From Macrostomum hystrix (Eukaryota > Platyhelminthes > Macrostomidae): a DNA stretch of 64,000 nt. The stretch spans positions 682,001 through 746,000 of the forward strand of contig CATNEN010000005.1 of assembly GCA_950097015.1 (NCBI GenBank), written 5' to 3'. Shown piece by piece: positions 1-18,926 of the stretch (position 1 is the stretch's first letter; each line of letters starts with the position of its first letter). The position numbers and the translations under genes were made by a program. Under the pieces are notes generated by a model. It saw only the letters and a program-made list of their open reading frames with translations, did not search any database and was not told the origin of the DNA.

Positions 1-590
1 TACAGAGATAAAAAGGTCATTTGGTATGAGTCCGTATTTTTGCGAAATCACCACGTACCTGTTCTATTTTCAGAAATACACTATGGAGATCAAAAAAGGT
101 CTTTCGGCATTTTTTCGTGAAATCAATTACTACATTGAGTCAGACTGAAGATATATAGCAATTGCTGATTTGCACTCTTTCTTGAAACCAACTGCGTGCC
201 TAGCAGGAGTGTCCGCAGCTTTTTTAAATTCGCTCCATTTGGGATAAAGAGGATAGCAATGAAAGGCTCTAAAATGGAGCCAGAGGTCAATCCTTGAACC
301 AAACCTACTTATTTCTACAGAGAAATCTACAAAGAGCTCTTCAAGCATAAAACAGTTAGATAAAAAGCCATAGCAACTACTAAAGCTATTTCGAAGAAAG
401 TCCATGGACTGGGTAGGGCTACTATACTTAACATTTCTAAGCTAGGTGAACTCGAGCAAATTGCTAAGTACATGTCTTGCTTTTAAACAATTACCGTTTC
501 AAATTATTTTAAGCTACAAGCTACTTGCTTGATTTGTGGTTAAATGAATAAACAGTTGATTTCATCGCTTATGTGCCAATTTGTCTGCAG
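1..590. other. AT-rich non-coding sequence upstream of the V-ATPase G exon
   Basis: Probably intron of the V-ATPase subunit G gene. The segment ends in a splice acceptor (ttgtctgcag, to position 590). I looked for the short N-terminal exon of subunit G (a QLL-AEK-type peptide) and did not see it, so it probably lies upstream of the window. Confidence 0.5.
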
Positions 591-859
591 ACAAACAGCG
601 CCGATTGAAGCAGGCCAAGCAGGAGGCAGCCACGGAGATTGACGCCTTCAAGAAGGAACGCGAACAAAACTTTAAAGAGCATGAAGCGAAGATTCTCGGC
701 TCCAGAACCGACTCAGAGAAGCTGGTGCAAGAGGAGACTCGTCAACGCCTGAGCGAATTGGACACCAACGTTGCCCAGAACAAGGACGAAGCTATAAAGC
801 GCCTACTAGAGTTGGTGTTCGATGTGCAGCCAAAGTTGCACGAGAATTTCAAACGATAA
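591..859 (+). CDS. ATP6V1G: V-type proton ATPase subunit G, 3' terminal exon (partial)
   Basis: Subunit G is part of the peripheral stalk of the V1 sector of the vacuolar H+-ATPase, which acidifies endosomes, lysosomes and secretory vesicles. The exon follows acceptor ttgtctgcag and encodes about 89 residues, starting at DKQRRLKQAKQEA and ending at a TAA. It covers the conserved family core: the RRLKQAK..A..EI segment, a charged coiled-coil middle, GSR, and a C-terminal block ending in QPKLHENFKR that matches the D(V/I)(R/Q)P..H.N(Y/F) family end. The family is about 115-120 residues long, so only the first 25-30 residues are missing. They sit in an upstream exon, and no in-frame ATG is needed here. 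An ATTAAA at 975-980 is a plausible polyadenylation signal. Family assignment is firm; the paralog is unspecified. Confidence 0.9.
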
Positions 860-3121
860 ACTGATCTGGCTGATTCATGCATTGGATTGATTGGACAATA
901 ATTCAGTAAGGGTCATGGGTTTGGAAATTATAAGACAGTGATTTGTAGTCTGTTTGATTATTTATTTATGATTTATTAAAGACTATCTAATTGGGATTAT
1001 TGTTAAAGAGATATAGTTCACAAAATTATTTTTTTCACTAATTCGACTTCCAGCAGTGCGCAATTAATTCTACACGCGTCTTCCCTTCAAATTTATTTAG
1101 CCAATCTAAAAATGTTGTCGTCTTCGGTAAAATTTCGCCGCTCTTATTTTCTTGTGGCATGCCGATTTTGTTTACATAAAGTACTGCTTTTTTGTTCTGA
1201 AATTGCCAAGTTACTTAGCAATCAATTGTTATCCTGCTATAGCTATTTCTTCAACTAAATCTACTCTCGTCAGATTCCTTGATTTGTCTTCCCAATTTTG
1301 ATTTCGTTTATTCCACATGCTCGTATTAAATAAATAAATACATGAAGTTATCCTTGCGAATGCTATATTTCTGGTAATATACAGGTGAACAATACTATAG
1401 ATTAACGTTTTAGTTATGAGAACAAAAGATAAACAAAACTGACTTGCTATTATTTCTAGATTCAATTCTATTCAGCATCGGCACATCTAAGTTCTCATAA
1501 AGCCACATCAGGGCTTTTTGTGAAGCAAAATGAACAATATTCGCTCGTGACTATATATATTTATTTTTATATGAAAGATTGCCCGCCCTTAAATTCTTTT
1601 TAATTCCTTAACTCTCCTGTCCTCTCTTATCTACTCCAGCTCTCCTCAGCTAGACACTTCTCTCCTCAACCATACTCAACTCTAAGCTTCTCTCTTCTCT
1701 ACTCTCCTCTTTACTCACATCTGGTTGCACTTTATGAAAATTTCTTGTTATTTCCTATTTGGTTCGATTGCCTAAAAAACAAAGAAAATATACTAATTAA
1801 GGGTAGTTAAAATAAGAGAACTTAAAAATCTGGTTAACATTATTAACTACCCGGCTCATTTCCCTGTGAAAATGCTATAATTGACCGCGAGTACTGGATA
1901 CCCTAGGCTGTATTAAGCTTTTTTATTTTTATTGACTGTAGATGAAGCATCCTGAAGTATTTTAGTAGCATCTGAAAGAAATTGCGAGCTCGTTTATTGT
2001 TAATTTTTTCTATATTCAAATATTAGTCAGGCATATAAAACATTATTACGCTTCAAACAATTAGAAAGTTTATTTAAACTACATGTAGGTGGTTCCAGTA
2101 AATTCAAGCTGACGATACATCAAACCAACTCACATATGACTAGTGCTGTATTTTACCAAATTGTAGTAAAAATGATGGCGATTCTTTCTGTGTAGTTTGA
2201 TTCCGATTGTCCTACACATAATATGCATATCCATACCATAGAATGTATAGGCTACAATAGAGGCTACACGCTATAGCTTCTTATATTTAATAAAAATCTT
2301 CCTTGATTAACCATTGTCTATACAGCCTGATCGGGTGTGCGTAATTCACGATCTGTCCCGGCTGCCATTTACGAGCTTTATTTCATTAAAACAAAATGTT
2401 TATCCTACTTAAGTAGTTAGACTTGTAAAGCAAAAATGTGCTATGTAGCAGCTGCGTAAAAAGTTTAAAAAGTTTATTTATTGTTTAAAAAACACACATT
2501 GTTTACAACGCAAAAGCATTGCTTCATGGTTTGACTTACTGATTAAGTTTTATATTACGAACACGACCTCTTCTTATGGTGCTGGGCGGATTTAAAACTA
2601 AATCATTTCACTTATACAAGAAAAGCATTTTTGATGATTTTAAAAAAATCACTTTCAAAAGACAGTGGCAGGAATTAAACCATTAGACTCTTAACATTCC
2701 GAATTATTCAACTTGGTAATATTGCAATAAGCACTGGCACTGGCGCCTGAAAACGTATATCAATTATCAGTAATAATCAGTAACATTTGACTTCAAATAC
2801 CTAACAGTCTTAATTACTATCCACCTATACTAAGTTCAATACTGGACATTATAATTTTTCTACAGTATTTTTACGCTCGACATTCTTTTAAAACTAAAAG
2901 CCTCGTGTTTTAATATTGGAAAGTGAAATTCGAAATAAGTTTTTAGTAAACATAATTTGAGATTTGCGTTAGGCTGAAATAACCTAAGTTTATGTCTAAA
3001 ACGTTACTAACGTTACAAATTTGCACAAAAATACAATTTTTGTTATTATGTATATAACTCATTTTTTGACAATTATTTAAATGAACTGCCACAACATAGT
3101 TATTATTTAACTTTGTTCCAG
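860..3121. other. Long AT-rich intergenic stretch
   Basis: After the likely 3' UTR of subunit G (ATTAAA at 975-980) there is about 2.1 kb of AT-rich sequence. I see no credible exon, tRNA or long repeat. A short pyrimidine-rich patch of CTCTCCTC type lies at about 1610-1720. A small minus-strand open frame at 1229-1465 has no recognisable features. Confidence 0.5.
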
Positions 3122-3131
3122 ATATATAAAA

Positions 3132-3407
3132 ATGTGGTTGGGAAGGCTCATAGGCCTTATGTGTTTTATGCAGGTAACGAAAATTTGGAATGCAAGAAAA
3201 TATGCAACTTTATAGGTGCCATTTCTTTTTTACTTGGTGGGTATTTTAAATAATGGACATAATTTTTAGGCATCACAGGAACTTTACTTAAACCTCGAAA
3301 ATGGAAATTTTAAAGAAAGACTATTAAAGCCATTATTTATAGATAAATTAGGAACCGAACTGTCATGTCGAAAGCCATCTATACAATGTCTTGGTAAAAA
3401 AAAGTAA
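3132..3407 (+). CDS. Candidate secreted, C-terminally amidated disulfide peptide precursor (hypothetical)
   Basis: Two short exons, 3132-3173 and 3270-3407, join in phase 0 across a 96-nt intron (gtaacg...tttttag). They give a 59-residue product. The N-terminus (MWLGRLIGLMCFMQASQ) looks like a signal peptide. A short mature region follows, ending in SCRKPSIQCLGKKK and then TAA. Two cysteines separated by six residues, then Leu-Gly-Lys-Lys-Lys, fit a cyclic peptide amidated at the Gly and released at a tribasic site. A good acceptor (ctttgttccag, to 3121) lies ten bases before the ATG, so the 5' end may be cis- or trans-spliced. The C-x6-C spacing recalls allatostatin-C-like peptides, but the residues between do not match, and no dibasic site is visible upstream of the cysteines. 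Unrecognised; it could be a chance open frame, or the real gene could splice at gtaaaa (3393) instead of ending here. Confidence 0.35.
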
Positions 3408-3701
3408 ATAAGAAATCTGACACTTCTGGGACAATTTATTCAGAGTTAGTTTGCTTTTGCATTTGTACTTGTTACTGCACATACATATATATATATACCC
3501 ATGAAATTTAGAGTGTTTATTGAATGAAAGAAATAGTCTCATTATATTTTAGTAACGAAATCAGTTTTTAATGATCGTAGTTTTCTTTTTTTACCTTTTT
3601 GTTTTTTTCCAAATCCTTGCTTCATGACCTTTTCAGATTGAACTCCATTTGATAAAATTTCATAAAAATAATAAATAACATTGGCAATGCTTGGCTGGCT
3701 A

Positions 3702-7032
<3,331 letters not shown>

Positions 7033-7415
7033 TCGTGACCTACATGTACGGCAAACAAGAAATTACTTTTGCTAATGACAAGTTCTGCGAGTCATCGTAA
7101 ATTATATGCAATTGTCAATACTTATAAGTACTGCTAGCATGCATTGTGGCTTATGAAAATACTGTATACTACAAATCTGCAATTACGCACAAAAAGTGTA
7201 CCAGCCATGACGTTGCTTAAACAGTTTATTTCCAAATCCATTCCCTAAATGATAGTTATTTGATTTATAAATGTTTAAAAACGGCGTGAATAATGCCTCT
7301 TGTCAATGCGCTTTTACTTTTAATAATTTGCCTTTAGTTTTTTTATTTTATTGTCGTCATACATGGTACTGCTAGTAGTTAAAAAAATGTCATTTTTGCC
7401 AGTACAATGTTTCCT

Positions 7416-7447
7416 AATAAATTTGATAAGAGCCGTAAGTAAATAAA
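7416..7447 (+). terminator. Polyadenylation signals of WDR31
   Basis: AATAAA occurs at 7416-7421 and again at 7442-7447, about 385-415 nt after the WDR31 stop codon. These are the first canonical signals I found downstream of the gene. Confidence 0.5.
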
Positions 7448-7528
7448 GGAGATTTTAGAAATGAAAAAGTACATTAAAAGTTTGTGATGCACACAGCTTT
7501 TTATAGTCAGATTTTTATTGGCATGTAG

Positions 7529-7847
7529 AAATAATAATAATAATAATAATAATTGATTACACCTGCCCCAATTGGGTCAGATGTGCAGCTGACAGCACAG
7601 CTGCAGCTAATGCGCGGCGCATCTGAAGGCTGCGTACAGCTGTTCAGTCCACGGACTGGGGGGACGCCAACCCACCTTCAATTATCCCAGCTGATGCTGG
7701 TTCCCATTTAACAGCTGGGTGAACTGAAGCAATGCAGAGTTAAGTGTCTTGCTTAAGGACGCAAATTGTTCCAGTGGAGTCGGGAATCGAACCCCCGACC
7801 TTCAAGTCATGAGTCCGACGCCCTAACCACTAGGCTGCAACCTCTCC
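7529..7847 (-). mobile_element. SINE-A, full-length tRNA-derived copy
   Basis: On the minus strand it starts with a tRNA-like head (tagtggttagggcgtcgg as A-box region, then ggttcgattcc as B box). The body follows, including gtgaactgaagcaatgcag read on the plus strand and cttgctt..ttaag-type sequence. It ends in a (TTA)n tail, seen as (aat)n at 7529-7552. A second near-identical copy lies at 21061-21370. Confidence 0.85.
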
Positions 7848-9370
7848 GAAACACGAAGAAACACGAAACATGTAGAAAACATAAATTACTATCAACTGAA
7901 CCACTAAACCTTCAAGTGCTGTGCAATACGTATTTTGTTTTGGGAAAATAATTTTTTTCTTGAACTTCTTAAGCACAGCTCACTGGCTAAAAACGGGCAG
8001 GCATACAAGATTCATTAAAAGTTAGTTTTTAACTATGTTATAACAAAACAGTAGTTATCTTATGTATAATATTATGTTTTTCCTCAAATAGTTGAGGAGT
8101 GGAAATGTTTTAGGTACAGCCAGTTAGACTCTGCTCTCCAGTCTCCAGGTTCTCAGAGCTCTCAGTCTCTCGGCACTTTGCTTGCACTACTAATTATAAA
8201 GGAAAGAAAAGACAGTTCAGAACTATAGAGGACCCGAGTTACGTGGTATATAACTAGTTCTAGTAGGCCTTCGCATGCTACTTTGTTTGAAACTGCATTA
8301 GTTTGAGTTTTCTCAGACTTGAAAATTAAATGTACATATGCCTAATGTTTCTTCAAGCAAACAGTGCCGCGAAAACAAATGCCTCTTAATTCAACTTTCC
8401 TTCCCTATTCATTCACTGCACTAAAGTCCTACTGGGTCTGGAGCAGTGTGGAGTGCAACTCTCTGGGTTAGAGGGGCGAAGTGCACCCAAGTCTAGAAGT
8501 AAGAGGTAGATGAGTCCAGGCCCAGACAAGACCTCCGAGTACTAAACCAAGGGCCTTTTCAGCGCGATAAGACAGGTCACCCGCCCATCTATAGAGGCGG
8601 GGAATAAGTTAAAATTGTACGCCAAATCCGGTTAGAACCGGTTTTGGGGTGTATAGCATTAGTATGGGGAATGAGAGCGGAAATGAGCCAGAACGCTATT
8701 TTTGTTAGTTAAAAAATTTGACAGTGGCCACTTAGAGTAATAAATTCTAGCAATGCGGAATTTCTCAGATTCATCGTAAGTATGAGTGTGCGAGAGATTT
8801 TTTTCTTTTCGCTTAGAATAGGGACCTGCTTTACCTTGAAGAATAAATAAAATATAATTTGGAGCAATGCGAAGCCGTATCCTCCTCTCTCCACTTGTCC
8901 AATGCAGAATTAAAGGCGCTAGAGAGAGGAGTGGAGCTTTGCGATTCTGTTGACAATTTCTGTCTATCCGATAGGCTTTACACGGGTTTCCCTCGCCACC
9001 CACCCCATCCAGCTAAAATTGAGTGCAGACAATCCCCCTTCTACCCGAAATGCGTCCACCCTCAACTTTGCATGGTGAAAAGTCGTCAAATGAAGCCCAC
9101 CTCATTTGGATCCAATTGGATAGTATAGGAAGGGTCTATTACTATTTTTAGACCGGGCTGGCGGAGTTTTTCTGTCGTTGTACATACGGGAGAGAAAATT
9201 TTACAATCACGTGACCCCACTTTGGACTGGGGTAGGGTTGGAGACCCTCCCCGATCGCTAAGTGCGCCGAATGAGTGATGCCTATCTTTCTCTTTAGTCA
9301 TAAGGTCATTATAATATGTTAATAACCCCCGGCAGCGAATAGACCTCAGACCACCGAGGCAATAAGACCC
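7848..9370. other. Intergenic sequence upstream of CtBP
   Basis: No gene found. Between 8400 and 9300 the sequence is less AT-rich and may be old repeat DNA. Open frames at 8659-9003 (-) and 8859-9128 (+) overlap each other on opposite strands and show no domain, so I left them out. Confidence 0.4.
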
Positions 9371-9399
9371 GGGGCTTTACTAACACCGCAGCCGACATA

Positions 9400-9548
9400 C
9401 ACACACATAAAACACGCATGCCCTTGCTGTCTGTATTGCAATCTGCAGTCGAGTTTTATTGTGCCTAAGTCCTCGGTTAGAGTGCTGGTGCGATTGAAGT
9501 TCTTGTTAGAAGTTTTTATTAGAAACGCGACTTCACTTCTGCCTACTG
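9400..9548 (+). promoter_or_regulatory. Probable non-coding first exon and promoter region of CtBP
   Basis: The sequence ending cttctgcctactg is followed by a strong donor, gtgagtgg, at 9549. The next good acceptor (accattttgcag, to 9932) leads straight into the 54-nt leader before the CtBP ATG. This suggests a 5' UTR exon ending at 9548. Its upstream boundary and the transcription start are not determined; the 9400 start is only a guess. Confidence 0.4.
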
Positions 9549-9974
9549 GTGAGTGGAATAAGTGTTTGATTCATTTAATTTCGAAGTTTCGGAATCGTTA
9601 GAATAAATCACTGTACTTGCTAGTGTTAGCAAAGAGCAAGCCTTCAAAATCTTGTGTAATTACTATAATATAGTATGTATTATTTCTATCTAGTCTCCTA
9701 GATTGAGATTTTAGCAGGCTCGAAATGATGTAAAGGTCCATTTCTACTTGGAACTTTCAAATATTAGCAATAAAATATTTGATTCGAATACTATAATTAT
9801 ATGCGGATTTTATGTCATAGCTAGGCCTTAGGATTAAGGATTATGGATACAAATCAATACTCCTTAAAACTTGCGGCAAATGTTTTTAGTAGCTACAACA
9901 AATGCACCTTACGAACGCTAACCATTTTGCAGTCCCATTGTGATCACTGCTAGCTAACCGACTCGCTATTGTAA

Positions 9975-14395
<4,421 letters not shown>

Positions 14396-14529
14396 TTTGA
14401 TGATCGATAAGCCAGCTCATAGATTGGCTACTCAACTGAGTATTGTCGACTATTTTAGTAAGATTTAGAATTTAACTCTTAGCAGTTTTTTGTGATTTTG
14501 AACATCAGAGTTTAAGTATTTTTAGGCAA

Positions 14530-15085
14530 GATTGGGATTCTGGGGATCTAGTAGATAAGATAGGGATTTCTAGTTTAAGGATCTAGTAGGTAAGTAGGTT
14601 AGACTGGGATTCCCAGTTTGAGGATCTAGTAGGTTAGATTGGGATTCCCAGTTTGAGGATCTAGTAGGTTAGACTGGGATTCCCAGTTTGAGGATCTAAT
14701 AGGTTAGATTGGGATTCCCAGTTTGAGGATCTAGTAGGTTAGACTGGGATTCCCAGCTTGAGCATCTAGTAGGTTAGATTGGGATTCCCAGTTTGAGCAT
14801 CTAGTAGGTTAGATTGGGATTCCCAGTTTGAGGATCTAGTAGGTTAGATTGGGATTCCCAGTTTGAGCATCTAGTAGGTTAGACTGGGATTCCCAGTTTG
14901 AGGATCTAGTAGGTTAGACTGGGATTCCCAGTTTGAGGATATAGTAGGTTAGACTGGGATTCCCAGTTTGAGGATCTAATAGGTTAGACTGGGATTCCCA
15001 GTTTGAGGATATAGTAGGTTAGACTGGGATTCCCAGTTTGAGGATATAGTAGGTTAGACTGGGATTCCCAGTTTAAGGATCGTGT
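14530..15085 (+). repeat. 35-bp minisatellite downstream of CtBP with kappaB-like palindromes
   Basis: Fourteen clear copies of a 35-bp unit (tgggattcccagtttgagg followed by atctagtaggttagac), plus decayed copies at the left edge. Each copy contains gggattccc. The array begins about 135 bp after the CtBP stop and may be within the 3' UTR, because the first AATAAA I see is at 15203-15208. Confidence 0.92.
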
Positions 15086-16140
15086 TGGGAAGTTTTAGGA
15101 TTTTGAGGGTTTTGTCGAGAATAAGGTTTTAATACCTGAATATAAAGTCTTATATTCAAATGTTTAATTGAATTTGAATTAAAATTTTGAATACTTTTCG
15201 TCAATAAAAATATTGAATTGTAAATTATTATGCTGCTATTTGAAAGATCCACATTTTGTTGTTGTGCTGTGAAATGGAAGACACATTTTTCGTCTAGAAT
15301 AGCTGCAAATAGCACAGGTAGTTTAATACCTGTCATCGTTCACATATGCTCGCTCGCCCCGGTATCTCCCAATGATAAGTTTGACTGAAGCAGCATTTGT
15401 TTTAAAATACTTTTTTGTTATTCGCATGCTACTACTGACACAAATTGCGATTATTAAGTAGTAAAAATGGATTGTTATAATCAAATTCAATATATATAAG
15501 AAAGTTTATAAATTGATTTAAAAGTTTCATTTTAATAGTTTCACATTACTCACAGAGATTAGGTAATTATTAAGTCAATTTACGTATAGTTAAGAGTGTG
15601 AATTGAGCTCTTCCATACTGACTGGATAATTTTGTTTAAATAATTTATCATCTTTCGCTCTGTTGTTTTTTTAATCCTATTTCTTACACTGTTAAAATGC
15701 TCCTTTGAAAAATGAAGTTTTCCATAAAAATTGAAACATATAAAATTAATTTTTGCATGTTGTCTGTGTTTATTTTGTGTTGTGTTGTTATTGTTCTGAT
15801 TAAAATAAAAAATGAATTTTTACTTTCTCAAAAGTGTATTAGGGTAGCCGTTTCATTAGTTGCGAATGTTACCATTCGTGTTGTTTTTCAATAGTTTAAT
15901 ATTCAGCGCAAGTGATTGCTCTTCTCTGAAATATAATTTTATCCATTGTTGACTGTCAGACCGCAAACTTACGTCTGTTCGCCTTGGTTTTTTTACGCCT
16001 ACCAAAATTGATTTCATTTCATTTCTACAGTGAAAGTGAACTTGTCCAGATAGTCCGAATTGCTTTACTAAAAGTAGTACATCAACATTGAGACTTCAGC
16101 AACAGACGAGCTAGCCTACGTGCTATACTTAGGTGTCACG
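15086..16140. other. AT-rich spacer between CtBP and the 69-bp array
   Basis: Contains AATAAA at 15203-15208, a plausible CtBP polyadenylation site. I found nothing else I can support. Short open frames at 15073-15336 (-) and 15712-15894 (+) are AT-rich and featureless. Confidence 0.45.
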
Positions 16141-16144
16141 TGTC

Positions 16145-17275
16145 ATGTGTCGGTTGTGTCAGCTGGCAGTTGTGTCAGTTATATCAGCTGGTGGTTGTGT
16201 CAGCTGGTGGCAGTTGTGTCAGTTATATCAGCTGGCAGTTGTGTCAGTTATATCAGCTGGTGGTTGTGTCAGCTGGTGGCAGTTGTGTCAGTTATATCAG
16301 CTGGCAGTTGTGTCAGTTATATCAGCTGGTGGTTGTGTCAGCTGGTGGCAGTTGTGTCAGTTATATCAGCTGGCAGTTGTGTCAGTTATATCAGCTGGTG
16401 GTTGTGTCAGCTGGTGGCAGTTGTGTCAGTTATATCAGCTGGTGGCAGTTGTGTCAGTTATATCAGCTGGCAGTTGTGTCAGTTATATCAGCTGGTGGTT
16501 GTGTCAGCTGGTGGCAGTTGTGTCAGTTATATCAGCTGGCAGTTGTGTCAGTTATATCAGCTGGTGGTTGTGTCAGCTGGTGGCAGTTGTGTCAGTTATA
16601 TCAGCTGGCAGTTGTGTCAGTTATATCAGCTGGTGGTTGTGTCAGCTGGTGGCAGTTGTGTCAGTTATATCAGCTGGCAGTTGTGTCAGTTATATCAGCT
16701 GGTGGCAGTTGTGTCAGTTATATCAGCTGGCAGTTGTGTCAGTTATATCAGCTGGTGGTTGTGTCAGCTGGTGGCAGTTGTGTCAGTTATATCAGCTGGC
16801 AGTTGTGTCAGTTATATCAGCTGGTGGTTGTGTCAGCTGGTGGCAGTTGTGTCAGTTATATCAGCTGGCAGTTGTGTCAGTTATATCAGCTGGTGGTTGT
16901 GTCAGCTGGTGGCAGTTGTGTCAGTTAATATATCAGCTGGCAGTTGTGTCAGTTATATCAGCTGGTGGTTGTGTCAGCTGGTGGCAGTTGTGTCAGTTAT
17001 ATCAGCTGGCAGTTGTGTCAGTTATATCAGCTGGTGGCAGTTGTGTCAGCTATATCAGCTGGCAGTTGTGTCAGTTATATCAGCTGGCAGTTGTGTCAGT
17101 TATATCAGCTGGTGGTTGTGTCAGCTGGCAGTTGTGTCAGTTATATCAGCTGGTGGTTGTGTCAGCTGGCAGTTGTGTCAGTTATATCAGCTGGTGGTTG
17201 TGTCAGCTGGTGGCAGTTGTGTCAGTTATATCAGCTGGTGGTTGTGTCAGCTGGTGGCAGTTGTGTCAGCAGGCA
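16145..17275 (+). repeat. Minisatellite with a 69-bp higher-order unit, open in all three plus frames
   Basis: Built from two 25-bp units (gtgtcagttatatcagctgg plus cagtt or tggtt) and a 19-bp unit (gtgtcagctggtggcagtt). Together they form a 69-bp higher-order period repeated about 12 times, with later rearrangements. Because 69 is a multiple of three and the units lack stops, all three plus frames stay open for 260-407 codons. The encoded peptides (CQLYQLVVVSAGGSCVSYIS type) have no known domain. Confidence 0.93.
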
Positions 17276-17789
17276 GTTATCGATCGATATACAATAAATC
17301 GAAGTTTAATCAAATACATTCGGGCGAAGTATAAAACTATAGAACACTGTCCATAGCGTAAAATTCAAAAGTGTAATTTTTATCTTATATCCTAAATATT
17401 TAATCAGGAAGACGAGAATATTATAACAAAACTATAATATTCCTCGTAAACTAGAAAGAGAAATAGCGACAATAACGAAAAGCAAAATTGAATAAAACTT
17501 ACAGGTGCACTATATTATATTTTATACATTTGACAAATTTCTCTCAAGAGAATTCTCGTCTATTTTATCTTTGGCCTAACGCTTATCTAAGCCTTTATCA
17601 CCAACCCCTGCAGCTATAGGTGCCTCTTAACTTTAAAGTTTAAACGTTGCCCAAACGTTTACTAAAAAAATTATTAGATAACGAAACAAACTTTTCAGTG
17701 TTCAGTGTTCTATATGATATTGTTAGGCTATAGCTAGGCTATTTAATTAGACATTGTTCTGCATGAACCTTTCTACAAACCTAATGAAC

Positions 17790-17960
17790 AGGGCGGATGT
17801 CAGTAAGGTGTCGGACTCTGGATCAGATGGTCCTGGGTTCGACTCCCGACCTAGTCTAGAACTATTCGTGCAGCCTTTGGCAAGCTGCTTTGCCCTGATG
17901 TGCACACAGTCTACTTAGCTGCAAATGAGTACCGACATTTCGTCGGGTAATAATAATTCC
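17790..17960 (+). mobile_element. SINE-C, tRNA-derived
   Basis: The head resembles a tRNA: tcagtaaggtgtcgg as A-box region, then tggtcctgggttcgactccc with a B box. A non-tRNA body follows (gcagcctttggcaagctgctttgccctgatg). It is not a functional tRNA because acceptor-stem pairing is not maintained. The 3' boundary is uncertain and may run to about 18060. Confidence 0.55.
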
Positions 17961-18094
17961 GGCTGGCGTGGAATAAAGCAGTTCTGTGCGGCAATTCTGT
18001 GGGGTTTGGATGCTGCCGATATGTTTGGAAAAATAAATTCTATTGGTGACATTGGTAAATTTAAAATTACATCTGGCGCTCTTAGATAGCTTAT

Positions 18095-18385
18095 TGTTCA
18101 TAGTTAGACTCTCGCGCCAAGGTTCGATTCCGCGGCGAGGCCACATTCATTTGTGGTGCAGTCGCAATTAAAGAGAAGCCTTGTGGGCTTGTCGTGCAAT
18201 TTACGCCCCTTGAGGGCCAACCTCCAAGGCACAGTGAGAGTGTGACACTGCCTGACGATGAGAGTGTCAGGGCAGACGTACACACTTCTGTGAGTGCAGC
18301 AGTGTGCTCAGGAGTCAACGAAATAGGCAGAGAATTACCCCCTCGCTGACTACAGTTTTGCTGTCACCGAATTGTCAGTGTCAAC
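18095..18385 (+). mobile_element. SINE-B copy
   Basis: Has a B box (ggttcgattccgcgg) followed by the shared SINE-B body: cacattcatttgtggtgcag, ttgtcgtgcaatttacg, gggccaacctccaaggc, gtcagggcagacgtacac and ctgtcaccgaattg. It lies directly downstream of SINE-C and about 550 bp upstream of the sulfotransferase promoter. Confidence 0.75.
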
Positions 18386-18833
18386 AGCCCTACAAATATG
18401 ATGACAGTAGACAGTATTGCCCAAAAGACGATATGTAATATATAACATTATATAGCTGCAATGATTTGGGCGTTCAAAACGAGTAAGTTAAAGTGCACTG
18501 GTACAGTCAGGCACTGCATGACAGATAGCAATTTCGACTAATACTCGTAATACTGCAGTCCCTAAATTATATATAACGAGGGTTTCAATTGTCGCGGTTC
18601 AAAGTTGAAACACTCTTAAAAAAGGCGCACGATATCACCCTTTTATCTATTTTTACCTGATGATTAATATAGTGCAGATAAAAAATTGCAGCAATTTTGA
18701 AGTTGCAAAGAAATTGCGGCAGATAAATTAGTCCACTTATCTCTGGACTGGCGACTGCATGGGTCATGTATTCAACAGCACCCCAAGGCTAAGATCACGC
18801 GACTGCTGAGTGACTGATCAACAATCGATCTTC

Positions 18834-18870
18834 TATAAAAACTGGTCCACCTGCAAGCCGAATTTCAGTC
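18834..18870 (+). promoter_or_regulatory. Core promoter of the sulfotransferase gene
   Basis: A TATA box (TATAAAA, 18834-18840) is followed 33 nt later by an initiator-like TTCAGTC (18864-18870). This predicts a start near 18867 and a leader of about 60 nt before the ATG at 18927. Confidence 0.6.
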
Positions 18871-18926
18871 ACTTATTTTAAACTATTTTGAATCCCTGAG
18901 TCTGAACGATACCCCAACTCGAAACA

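Noticed and set aside
7790-7850. tRNA gene on the minus strand
   Set aside because: A and B boxes are present, but it is the head of SINE-A, repeated at 21.3 kb with the same body. Stem pairing is not preserved.
8659-9128. Overlapping opposite-strand ORFs of 114 and 89 codons
   Set aside because: No domain, no splice or codon evidence, and they overlap each other.
16120-17356. Two 400-codon plus-strand ORFs overlapping almost completely
   Set aside because: Explained by a 69-bp (3 x 23) higher-order tandem repeat without stops. Nothing favours one frame over another.
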